DNA of 12,064 nt from an uncultured Bacilli bacterium (lineage in GTDB: Bacteria > Bacillota_I > Bacilli_A > RF39 > UBA660): the NCBI GenBank assembly GCA_947631655.1, contig CANRME010000030.1:1-12064 (forward strand), written 5' to 3'. The translations under genes were made by a program, and so were the position numbers. This document shows, in pieces, positions 6,114 to 12,064 of this stretch (position 1 is its first letter; the number at the start of each line of letters is the position of its first letter). The notes beneath the pieces are model-generated. The model ran no database searches. It saw nothing but the letters and a program-made list of their open reading frames with translations, and was not told the origin of the DNA.

Positions 6114-7908
6114 CATCTCCACTTTTTAATACGGCTAAGAAAGCTTCTTGCGGAATTTCAACACTACCGACCATTTTCATCCGTTTTTTACCTTCTTTTT
6201 GTTGTTCTAGAAGTTTTTTCTTCCGCGAAACATCGCCACCATAACATTTAGCTAAAACATTTTTCCGCATCGCACTAATATTTTCTCTCGCAATTACTTT
6301 ACTACCAATACTAGCTTGAATCGGAACTTGGAATAATTGTCTAGGAATAATTTTTCTAAGACTAGTAACAATTCTTTTACCTCGATCATAAGCAAAATCT
6401 TTATGAACTATTAAAGATAAAGCATCTACTATTTCTCCATTAATTAAAATATCCATTTTAACTAAGTCACTTTCTTTATAACCAATAAATTCATAATCAA
6501 AAGAAGCATACCCTTTAGTAGTACTTTTTAAACGGTCAAAGAAGTCATAAACAATCTCCGAAAGAGGAATATCATAATGAATATTAACTCTGGTTTCATT
6601 AATATAATCCATACTAACATAAACTCCTCTTTTGTCTTGACATAATTCCATAATCGCTCCAATATACTCACTAGGAACAAAGATATTCGTTCTAATATAA
6701 GGTTCTTTAATCCTACTTATTTTTACTTTATCTGGCATTTTACTAGGAGAAGAAACACTAATTACTTCCCCATTAGTCATAGTTACTTCATAAATAACAC
6801 TAGGACTCGTTGCAATTATATCAATATCGAATTCTCTTTCAATCCGACTCATAATTATTTCCATATGTAAAAGGCCTAAAAAACCGCAACGAAATCCAAA
6901 ACCTAAAGCATCCGATGTCTCAGGTTCAAAAACTAGGGAAGCATCATTTAATTTTAATTTTTCTAATGCCTCTTTTAAAGCTGGATATTTATTTGGAATT
7001 GTTGGAAATAACCCCGAATAAACCATTGGTTTCATTTCATGGTAACCAGGTAAAGAATCTGTTGCTGGATTATCTTCTAAAGTAATCGTATCTCCTACTT
7101 TGACATATTCAATTTCTTTAATTGAACCCGCAATCCATCCAACTTCTCCACACACTAGCTTCTCTTTTTTTACCTCTTTCGGCGTATTTACACCTAACTC
7201 CGTAAGTTCATAAACCTTACCACTAGCCATCATTTTAATTTTATCTTTAACCTTTAAACTACCAGATACTACTTTTACTAAAGCAACTACTCCTCTATAA
7301 GCATCAAAATAACTATCAAATATTAAAGCTTTAGTAGGTTCGCTAGATAAGTCTTTTGGAGCTGGTACTCTTTCTATCACCGCATCTAATAACTCTTTAA
7401 CTCCTACTCCTGTTTTCCCAGAACAAAGAAGTATTTCCTCTTCTTTAAAACCTAAAACACTACATAACTCTTTAGTAACTTTAGGAACATCAGCATTAGG
7501 TAAATCTATTTTATTAATAACGGGAATTATCGTTAAATTATTTTCCATGGCTAAATAAAGATTAGCTAGGGTTTGCGCTTCTATACCTTGGGCAGCATCA
7601 ACAACTAAAATTGCTCCCTCACAAGCTGCTAAACTTCTACTTACCTCATAAGAAAAATCGACATGACCGGGAGTATCTATTAAGTGTAAAACGTAATCTT
7701 CATTATGATAATTATAATGTAGTTCTACCGCATTTAACTTAATCGTAATACCTCTTTCTCTTTCTAAGTCCATACTATCAAGTAATTGGTCTTTCATTTC
7801 TCTTTTACTTACACCACCAGTTATTTCTAATATGCGGTCAGCTAGTGTACTTTTCCCATGATCAATGTGCGCAATAATGGAAAAATTTCTAATATGGTCT
7901 TGTTTCAT
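6109..7908 (-). CDS. lepA: Elongation factor 4 (LepA), ribosomal back-translocase GTPase
   Basis: Ribosome-associated translational GTPase related to EF-G, implicated in rescue of stalled or mistranslocated ribosomes and in 30S maturation. The 599-aa protein has normal length for the family. G-domain motifs are intact: AHIDHGKS (13-20, P-loop), RGITI (switch I), DTPGH (switch II) and NKID (G4). EF-G-like domains II, III and V follow, and the LepA-specific C-terminus is shown by YGGDVSRKKKLLEQQKEGKK and the end VEIPQEAFLAVLK. I start at ATG 7908, five bases after AGGTGA (7919-7914), instead of the in-frame GTG at 7917, which overlaps that site. It is the last gene of a minus-strand operon behind a kinase-like protein and an unknown protein; a TATAAT at 7933-7928 may give it an extra internal promoter. 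Confidence 0.97.
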   Translation of the reverse strand: MKQDHIRNFSIIAHIDHGKSTLADRILEITGGVSKREMKDQLLDSMDLERERGITIKLNAVELHYNYHNEDYVLHLIDTPGHVDFSYEVSRSLAACEGAILVVDAAQGIEAQTLANLYLAMENNLTIIPVINKIDLPNADVPKVTKELCSVLGFKEEEILLCSGKTGVGVKELLDAVIERVPAPKDLSSEPTKALIFDSYFDAYRGVVALVKVVSGSLKVKDKIKMMASGKVYELTELGVNTPKEVKKEKLVCGEVGWIAGSIKEIEYVKVGDTITLEDNPATDSLPGYHEMKPMVYSGLFPTIPNKYPALKEALEKLKLNDASLVFEPETSDALGFGFRCGFLGLLHMEIIMSRIEREFDIDIIATSPSVIYEVTMTNGEVISVSSPSKMPDKVKISRIKEPYIRTNIFVPSEYIGAIMELCQDKRGVYVSMDYINETRVNIHYDIPLSEIVYDFFDRLKSTTKGYASFDYEFIGYKESDLVKMDILINGEIVDALSLIVHKDFAYDRGKRIVTSLRKIIPRQLFQVPIQASIGSKVIARENISAMRKNVLAKCYGGDVSRKKKLLEQQKEGKKRMKMVGSVEIPQEAFLAVLKSGDE

Positions 7909-7956
7909 ATATGTCACCTACTTATCTATTATACAAAATAAATTTAAAAAAAGATA

Positions 7957-8349
7957 TTACATCTTTCTTCGAAAATCAATATTATCCAAAATATTTCCTA
8001 TATCATAACCATCTAAATTTAATAAATCACTTACTTTATATAAAGGATATTTCTTTTCTCTTATTAAAAATGTTACGATTGATTCTAAGTCCGTTAAACC
8101 TTCTTTTTTAATTTGCATATTATTATTTAAAATACTACGATTATCTTTAAAATAATTATCTAATTTAGTTAAATAAAATGCTCTAAAATGATTTCTTACT
8201 ATTTTATTGTTTTCTAAAATAGATAGATAAGCTATTAAATGTCCTATGCAAATATTTTCTACTTCTTCATATTCTAAATTATATTTTATTGTAAAATAAC
8301 TAGTTGCTTCTTTTACTACTTTTAAATAATCATAAATATTTCTTTCCAT
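7957..8349 (-). CDS. Hypothetical protein (130 aa) in the lepA operon
   Basis: Not recognised. The 130-aa product is predicted mostly helical, charged and soluble, with no signal peptide or membrane helix. The N-terminal two thirds (MERNIYDYLKVVKEATSYFT, later NHFRAFYLTKLDNYF) are Lys/Tyr-rich helices; the tail LYKVSDLLNLDGYDIGNILD could be a helix-turn-helix-like pair ending in RRK. A distant resemblance to sigma-factor architecture (helical region, then a C-terminal HTH) occurred to me but no conserved motif supports it. ATG 8349 begins three bases after the upstream stop, and its AAGGAAG binding site lies inside the end of that gene, so the two proteins are translationally linked and may act together. 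Confidence 0.8.
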   Translation of the reverse strand: MERNIYDYLKVVKEATSYFTIKYNLEYEEVENICIGHLIAYLSILENNKIVRNHFRAFYLTKLDNYFKDNRSILNNNMQIKKEGLTDLESIVTFLIREKKYPLYKVSDLLNLDGYDIGNILDNIDFRRKM

Positions 8350-8352
8350 TTC

Positions 8353-9186
8353 TTACTTCCTTACTAACATTCTTCGAGCTGTTTTATAATCTGCTACAAT
8401 CTTATAATTATGTGATAACTTTTCTATATAATCAGCAATAAATTCATTTGGTAAATCCTTTTGATACAATAACCATACTTTATGCATTAAATTGGCATCA
8501 GTTATTCTAAAAGTATTTATAAAAGTATCTTCTAATTTATCACTGTTTTCTAAATTATAATTTTTTAATGATATTCTAAAAGCTAAATAGAAGAACATAT
8601 AAATTAAAGAAGCTTTATCTAATTCTTTCGTAAATAACAAATCACTATCAAAATATTTATTACAATAAAATATGTCTGACCATGTATTATTAATCAATAT
8701 AGTAGATATATCAGCACTTCTAATATTTTTAATTTGCAACCCACTATAATCAATATAATATAACCCTTTTTTCGTCACCAAAATATTATTTATACTACCT
8801 ATGTCCGGCATTATGATACCTTCACTATTCGCCCTATCTATAATTTTTTCCAAATCTTTAAATATATAAGCCAATAATTCTAAATTATAGTAAGCACCCG
8901 AAGGTATAACATCATACAAATATCTATCTAATTCAATCCCATCTATTTTATTAGAACTAAAACCAATATATTCATCATCCATATAAAGTAAATGTTTAGG
9001 TTTTTCAATATGATACAAATTTAATCCTTCGGATAACCTTACACGTTCTTCTTCTGATGTTCTAACTACTCTTAAAGGATTAAATACTTTATACATTAAA
9101 TTATCTTTACTACACACTAAGGAAGTAGTATTACTTACTAGCTTCATATTTTTAAAATCTTCCAAAGTTACATATTTCTTTTCCAT
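8353..9186 (-). CDS. Divergent protein-kinase-fold protein
   Basis: Probably a small-molecule or protein kinase of the protein-kinase-like superfamily; substrate unknown. In the 277-aa product, LVCSKDNLMYKVFNP carries the candidate ATP-binding lysine (K33). GIIMPDIGSINNILV fits the catalytic loop with D128 as base and N133 as metal ligand (D-x4-N spacing). YYIDYSGL fits the DFG position with D146. All core catalytic residues are thus present, although the glycine-rich loop is not recognisable and the HRD histidine is replaced by methionine. The C-lobe after 150 is helical and unfamiliar. No transmembrane segment is seen. It is the first gene of an operon with the 130-aa protein and lepA, and divergent from a DUF1003 gene. 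A pseudokinase is the alternative. Confidence 0.7.
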   Translation of the reverse strand: MEKKYVTLEDFKNMKLVSNTTSLVCSKDNLMYKVFNPLRVVRTSEEERVRLSEGLNLYHIEKPKHLLYMDDEYIGFSSNKIDGIELDRYLYDVIPSGAYYNLELLAYIFKDLEKIIDRANSEGIIMPDIGSINNILVTKKGLYYIDYSGLQIKNIRSADISTILINNTWSDIFYCNKYFDSDLLFTKELDKASLIYMFFYLAFRISLKNYNLENSDKLEDTFINTFRITDANLMHKVWLLYQKDLPNEFIADYIEKLSHNYKIVADYKTARRMLVRK

Positions 9187-9213
9187 ATTAAAAACCCCTT
9201 TTAGTTACTTGAT

Positions 9214-9242
9214 ATATTAACATAAATACCAGTAAAGTGCAA
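9214..9242 (-). promoter_or_regulatory. Promoter of the kinase-like/lepA operon
   Basis: Minus-strand TTGCAC (9242-9237), a 17-bp spacer ending in TGT, and TAATAT (9219-9214). Located 28 bp upstream of the ATG at 9186. Confidence 0.65.
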
Positions 9243-9269
9243 TAATTTTTAAACTTCATATCTAATTAG

Positions 9270-9278
9270 TGTTATAAT
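9270..9278 (+). promoter_or_regulatory. Extended -10 promoter of the DUF1003 gene
   Basis: TGTTATAAT, an extended -10, 24 bp before ATG 9303. The -35 region is poor. Divergent from the promoter at 9214-9242. Confidence 0.65.
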
Positions 9279-9302
9279 ATTTATGAATTATAGGAGGAAT
9301 AC

Positions 9303-9803
9303 ATGGAAAAGAAGAAAAAAGACATTGTTAAAATGTTACTCAACCAAAATTTAGAAGAAAAAGATGAGGAAGAAATTCTAGACTTATTGATTAATGAACC
9401 AATATCTATTGATGTTGATAAAGAAACGGACAAACACTTAACCTTTGGCGAAAAAGTCGCCGATAAATTTAGTGCCATAGCTGGTAGTTGGGCATTTATT
9501 ATCGGTTTTTGCCTATTTTTAATTATTTGGATTATCGTAAATGGTTTTTTATTAGCTAATGCTGCTGATCCTTACCCATTTATTTTACTCAATTTATTAC
9601 TTTCTTGCTTAGCATCCTTACAAGCTCCAATTATTATGATGAGTCAAAATAGACAAGCTAAAAAAGATACGATTAGAAATAAAAATGATTATCGGACCGA
9701 CTTAAAAAGTGAATTAATCCTAGAATCCTTACATGATGACCTGGAAAAGATTTTAAAAAATCAAAAAAAGATTTTAGATTATATTGAAGAAAAGAAAAAG
9801 TAA
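9303..9803 (+). CDS. DUF1003 family two-helix membrane protein
   Basis: Function of the family is not established. The 166-aa product shows the DUF1003 pattern: the juxtamembrane stretch GEKVADKFSAIAGSWAFIIG (49-68), transmembrane helix 1 at about 62-86, the linker NAADPYPFILLN (86-97), helix 2 at about 92-113, then the signature APIIMMSQNRQAKKD (108-122). A cytoplasmic N-terminus of about 55 charged residues precedes the helices, and a predicted coiled coil (LILESLHDDLEKILKNQKKI) ends the protein. GGAGG at 9293-9297 sits five bases before the ATG. The nearest downstream terminator is the hairpin at 9920-9957, so the DUF1003 mRNA could carry the structured region 9845-9957 as a 3' UTR. Confidence 0.9.
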   Translation: MEKKKKDIVKMLLNQNLEEKDEEEILDLLINEPISIDVDKETDKHLTFGEKVADKFSAIAGSWAFIIGFCLFLIIWIIVNGFLLANAADPYPFILLNLLLSCLASLQAPIIMMSQNRQAKKDTIRNKNDYRTDLKSELILESLHDDLEKILKNQKKILDYIEEKKK

Positions 9804-9809
9804 TACTAC

Positions 9810-9838
9810 TTGTAAAAAATTAAGTTTTATGATATATT
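9810..9838 (+). promoter_or_regulatory. Promoter for the candidate small RNA
   Basis: TTGTAA (9810-9815), a 17-bp spacer, TATATT (9833-9838) with TG one base upstream (extended -10). Start expected near 9845. A second possible -10, TATAAT (9862-9867), would start transcription at the hairpin at 9874, but its -35 is poor. Confidence 0.6.
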
Positions 9839-9844
9839 GTATAC

Positions 9845-9957
9845 AGATGAAGGAAACTTCATATAATAAAAATGGAATACTTAACTTTGCTAGTTCAAGT
9901 ACTTACCATTATTGGGAAAAGCACTTAATCTATTACTAGATTGAGTGCTATTTTTTT
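9845..9957 (+). ncRNA. Candidate structured small RNA, convergent with a small peptide gene
   Basis: No known family recognised. About 113 nt between a good promoter and a strong terminator, with three hairpins in order: ATGAAG-GAAA-CTTCAT (9847-9862, GNRA-type loop); a two-part stem with outer arms AATGG/CCATT (9871-9875, 9906-9910), an asymmetric internal loop and an inner helix TACTT-AACT / AGTT-C-AAGTA (9878-9901) with a single bulged C; and the terminator. The middle hairpin has a structural copy on the opposite strand at 10067-10094. The RNA ends inside the 3' end of the minus-strand peptide ORF. It could instead be the 3' UTR of the DUF1003 gene. SRP RNA and 6S RNA were considered and their hallmarks are not present. 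Confidence 0.5.
9920..9957 (+). terminator. Strong intrinsic terminator
   Basis: 13-bp stem (9920-9932 with 9937-9949, one G-U pair), a 4-nt loop and seven Ts at 9951-9957. In the other direction only three Ts follow, so it may act weakly for the peptide mRNA. It overlaps the stop codon of the minus-strand peptide ORF (9948-9950). Confidence 0.88.
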
Positions 9958-10037
9958 ATGCATAATATCAATATAGATGCTATTAATAAAATGATAATCA
10001 AAATTAGAAATACGATTAATAAATCTTTTTTCTTCAT
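9948..10037 (-). CDS. Small hydrophobic single-helix peptide (29 aa), toxin-like
   Basis: Not recognised by family. The peptide starts MKKKDLLIVFLILIIILLIA and ends SILILCIKK: a lysine-rich start, about 21 uninterrupted hydrophobic residues and a lysine-rich end, i.e. one membrane helix. Three things support it as a real gene: AAGGAGG (10053-10047) nine bases before the ATG, a consensus promoter at 10102-10130, and a structured leader between them. The design (tiny membrane peptide, strong translation signal, convergent small RNA sharing a terminator) recalls type I toxin-antitoxin systems such as Fst or TxpA, but there is no sequence match to those peptides that I can see. A small membrane-protein regulator is the alternative. 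Confidence 0.65.
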   Translation of the reverse strand: MKKKDLLIVFLILIIILLIASILILCIKK

Positions 10038-10066
10038 ATTATCAAGCCTCCTTCCTAAAAGAAGTC

Positions 10067-10094
10067 GGCAAGCACTCGAACAATTAAGTATTCC
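10067..10094 (-). promoter_or_regulatory. Structured leader element of the peptide mRNA
   Basis: Begins at the predicted start of the peptide mRNA. GGAATACTTAA, a 3-nt loop, then TTCGAGTGCTTGCC folds as TACTTAA/TTcGAGTG with a bulged C. The same bulged hairpin and flanking GGAA...CTTRCC occur in the plus-strand RNA at 9874-9907. Confidence 0.6.
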
Positions 10095-10101
10095 TATTTA
10101 A

Positions 10102-10130
10102 ATTATAACAAATAAATATTCTTAACGCAA
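10102..10130 (-). promoter_or_regulatory. Promoter of the small peptide gene
   Basis: Minus-strand TTGCGT (10130-10125), a 17-bp spacer ending in TGT, and TATAAT (10107-10102). Start expected near 10095, leaving a leader of about 58 nt. It lies just beyond the thrS terminator. Confidence 0.75.
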
Positions 10131-10132
10131 AT

Positions 10133-10164
10133 AAAAAGAGATTATTTATGGTTATTAATCTCTT
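10133..10164 (-). terminator. Intrinsic terminator of thrS
   Basis: AAGAGATTA (10136-10144) and TAATCTCTT (10156-10164) form a 9-bp stem with an 11-nt loop, followed on the minus strand by a T-run (AAAAA at 10133-10137 on the plus strand). It overlaps the thrS stop codon at 10142-10144. Confidence 0.8.
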
Positions 10165-11893
10165 CTTTTATAGTTTTAATAAATTCCTTTAAACTAATGC
10201 TTACTTGTTCTTCACTACCATACTTACGATAGTTTACACTATCACTTTCTTTTTCTTTATCTCCTAAAACTAAAGTATATGGTATTTTATTAGTTTGACT
10301 CTCTCGCATCTTATAGCCAAGTTTTTCTTCTCTTTCATCAAGATTAACTCTTAAACCAGATTCCTTTAAAGCATCAACAACACTTCTTGCATATTCTAAA
10401 TGATAAGTATTATTTACCGGAATAACATTAACTTGAACGGGACTTAACCAAGTAGGAAGAACTCCTTTAGTTTCTTCAAGTAAAAAGGCTGTAAATCTAT
10501 CGAATGTTCCAAATATTGCTCTATGTATAACCACTGGTATTTGTTTATTACCCTCATTATCAATATAAGATAATTCAAATCTTCTTGGTAATAAGAAATC
10601 TAATTGACAAGTAGATAAAGTCACTTCTGGCCCTACCGCCGGTTTTACTTCCACATCTAATTTAGGTCCATAAAAGGCCGCTTCCCCAATGGCTTCATAA
10701 AATGGAATACCAAATTCTGTTAATACTTCTCTTAGTTTGTTTTCAGCATTGTTCCACATTTCATCGTCATCGAAGTATTTTTCTTTATCTTCTGGGTCTC
10801 TTAGTGATAATCTAAATTTATAATTTTTAAGACCAAAATCTTTATAAACATCTAATATTAGTTCGACAACTTTTTTAAATTCTTCCCCTATTTGATCAGG
10901 TCTTACAAAAAGGTGAGCATCATTTTGACACATACATCTTACACGTTCTAGTCCTTTAACCGCCCCACTTGCTTCATATCTAAAATCGGTAGCAAATTCT
11001 CCAATCCGAATTGGTAAGTCTCTGTAAGAATGTAGTTCATTTGCATAAACCAACATATGATGTGGACAGTTCATTGGTCGAAGCACAAACTCTTCATCAT
11101 CAACTTTCATAGATGGGAACATATTTTCTTTATAGTGATCCCAATGTCCTGAAGTTTTATATAAATCGACCGTCCCAACACAAGGAGTGTAAACATGTTT
11201 GTACCCTAAGGCTTGTTCTTTACGATAAATATAGTTTTCTAGTTCTTTTCTTACTAATGCTCCATTAGGAAGCCATAAAGGCATACCCTTACCTACTAAA
11301 TCGTGAGTCATGAAAATACCTAAATTTTTACCGATTCTTCTATGATCTCTTTCTTTGGCTTCTTCTAATTCTTTTAAATAAGCATTTAAGTCTTCTTCCG
11401 TTTTAAAACAAACGCCATAAACTCTTTGTAACATTTGGTTTTTAGCATCGCCCTTATAGTAAGCTCCAGAAACTTTTAGTAATTTAAAGTATTTACATTC
11501 TTTTACAGTCTCTACGTGTGGTCCCCGACAAAGATCGGTAAAATCTCCTTGGGTATAAGCACTAATCACCGTATCATCTTCCATATTATTAATTAAATCA
11601 ATTTTATATGGGTCATCTTTAAACATATCAAGTGCTTCTTCACGAGATAGCTCTTTTCTTATAATTCTCTTACCATCTTTACTAATCTTTTTCATTTCTT
11701 TCTCAATAGCTGGTAAATCTTCTTCCGTAAGTTTTTTATCTCCTAAGTCCATGTCATAATAAAATCCTTCTTCGATTACTGGACCAACCCAAAACTTAGC
11801 TTCTGGATATAAATGTTTTACCGCTTGGGCAAGTAAGTGGGCACAGCTATGGTTTAAAACACTTAATTTTTCATCTTCTTTAATATTTTGCAT
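10142..11893 (-). CDS. thrS: Threonyl-tRNA synthetase lacking the TGS domain
   Basis: Class II synthetase that charges tRNA-Thr in the cytoplasm. The 583-aa protein is about 60 residues shorter than the usual ~640 because the N-terminal TGS (N1) domain is absent; it begins directly at the editing domain. The editing centre is intact (HSCAH, H15 and H19; LCRGPH, C122 and H126), so removal of mischarged serine should work. The catalytic core shows motif 1 (PLWLPNGALVRKELENYI), motif 2 (FRYEASGAVKGLERVR), motif 3 (GTFDRF) and the zinc ligands C276, H327 and H457. The anticodon-binding domain runs from about 485 (VNVIPVNNTYHLEYA) to the end. ATG 11893 follows AAGGAAGG. It sits behind a T-box leader, giving induction by uncharged tRNA-Thr. 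Confidence 0.97.
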   Translation of the reverse strand: MQNIKEDEKLSVLNHSCAHLLAQAVKHLYPEAKFWVGPVIEEGFYYDMDLGDKKLTEEDLPAIEKEMKKISKDGKRIIRKELSREEALDMFKDDPYKIDLINNMEDDTVISAYTQGDFTDLCRGPHVETVKECKYFKLLKVSGAYYKGDAKNQMLQRVYGVCFKTEEDLNAYLKELEEAKERDHRRIGKNLGIFMTHDLVGKGMPLWLPNGALVRKELENYIYRKEQALGYKHVYTPCVGTVDLYKTSGHWDHYKENMFPSMKVDDEEFVLRPMNCPHHMLVYANELHSYRDLPIRIGEFATDFRYEASGAVKGLERVRCMCQNDAHLFVRPDQIGEEFKKVVELILDVYKDFGLKNYKFRLSLRDPEDKEKYFDDDEMWNNAENKLREVLTEFGIPFYEAIGEAAFYGPKLDVEVKPAVGPEVTLSTCQLDFLLPRRFELSYIDNEGNKQIPVVIHRAIFGTFDRFTAFLLEETKGVLPTWLSPVQVNVIPVNNTYHLEYARSVVDALKESGLRVNLDEREEKLGYKMRESQTNKIPYTLVLGDKEKESDSVNYRKYGSEEQVSISLKEFIKTIKEEINNHK

Positions 11894-11917
11894 AATTTTT
11901 TCCTTCCTTCTTAAAAT

Positions 11918-12064
11918 AAAAAAACCACATAATGCTCAAAGGAGCAATATATGCGGTACCATCCTTTATTTTACTTAATTATATATAACGGTTTTACCCG
12001 AGGAATCATTTCCTATTCCTAACTACCAAAGTAGTAATTATTTAAGTTCTAACTTATTTCCACC
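11918..12064 (-). promoter_or_regulatory. T-box leader of thrS (3' part; 5' end outside the window)
   Basis: Transcription-attenuation riboswitch sensing uncharged tRNA-Thr. The conserved T-box core AAAGGATGGTACCGC is at 11967-11953 (minus). Its UGGU should pair with the tRNA acceptor end NCCA. Upstream are two small stems, AGGAAT/ATTCCT (12001-12020) and ACTAC/GTAGT (12022-12035). Downstream the terminator consists of CCGCATA pairing with TATGTGG (11956-11950 with 11931-11925), an inner TGCTC/GAGCA helix and a T7 run (11924-11918). Part of the T-box forms the terminator stem, the expected mutually exclusive folding. Stem I with the specifier codon lies beyond the right edge, so specificity is inferred from thrS. 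Confidence 0.9.

Larger units (their letters stand above)
9874..10094. repeat. Imperfect inverted repeat flanking the RNA/peptide module
   Basis: The plus strand at 9874-9907 and the minus strand at 10094-10067 share GGAATACTTAA at one end and TTCRAGTRCTTRCC at the other; the 9874 copy has six extra bases in the loop. Both are preceded by TATAAT at 6-7 bp. No target-site duplication is visible in the flanks. Confidence 0.6.

Noticed and set aside
7911..8111. 66-aa plus-strand frame.
   Set aside because: Antisense to the 130-aa gene, without ribosome binding site or promoter.
9281..9478. 65-aa minus-strand frame, serine/phenylalanine-rich.
   Set aside because: Antisense shadow of the DUF1003 N-terminus.
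9847..9939. 30-codon plus-strand ORF inside the candidate RNA, with a stretch ASSSTYHYW slightly reminiscent of IS3-type OrfB N-termini.
   Set aside because: No Shine-Dalgarno, the ORF runs through two clear hairpins and stops in the terminator, and the similarity is too short to mean anything. RNA-level structure explains the sequence better.
9845..9957. Possibility that the small RNA is a tracrRNA, SRP RNA or 6S RNA.
   Set aside because: No cas gene or CRISPR repeats in the window; the conserved SRP apical loop region and the long 6S bubble are not seen.

Overview
The window is AT-rich DNA from a low-GC, Gram-positive-type bacterium of the Firmicutes/Bacilli. It fits best with an uncultured gut-type lineage such as the RF39-like group, but the lineage is inferred from gene style only. 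The first gene encodes a sporulation sigma factor of the SigK type with its hydrophobic pro-sequence, so the organism probably makes or once made spores. Ribosome binding sites are canonical (GGAGG or AGGTGA). All twelve genes I call end in TAA (10) or TAG (2).

Layout: (1) 45-740 (+), sigK. (2) 776-2578 (-), a membrane-anchored surface protein with a C-type-lectin/sulfatase-modifying-like C-terminal domain. It faces, across a 112-bp divergent intergenic region, (3) a 76-aa Xre-type repressor at 2691-2921 (+). The intergenic region holds overlapping divergent promoters with a 17-bp operator-like palindrome in the spacer of each, so the small regulator probably controls both itself and the surface protein. 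(4) A flavoprotein oxidoreductase (2952-4160) and a GT4 glycosyltransferase (4163-5293) follow the repressor in the same direction. (5) A Lys/Thr-rich one-helix membrane protein (5306-6016, -) converges on the glycosyltransferase at a shared terminator. (6) A minus-strand operon at 9186-6109 encodes a protein-kinase-fold protein, a 130-aa unknown protein and the ribosomal GTPase LepA. (7) A DUF1003 membrane protein lies at 9303-9803 (+).

(8) The stretch 9804-10141 has no long ORF but is dense: a plus-strand promoter, three hairpins and a strong terminator (candidate small RNA), and on the other strand a promoter, a structured leader, a perfect Shine-Dalgarno and a 29-codon hydrophobic peptide ORF. 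The two transcripts converge on one hairpin. Each carries near its 5' end the same hairpin motif (GGAATACTTAA...TTCRAGTRCTTRCC) with structure-preserving substitutions. This resembles a type I toxin-antitoxin or other convergent RNA/peptide module and is the least explained piece of the window. (9) thrS (10142-11893, -) encodes a threonyl-tRNA synthetase lacking the N-terminal TGS domain, behind a T-box leader that runs off the right edge.

The window is compact: four hairpins that look like terminators overlap the 3' ends of coding regions.
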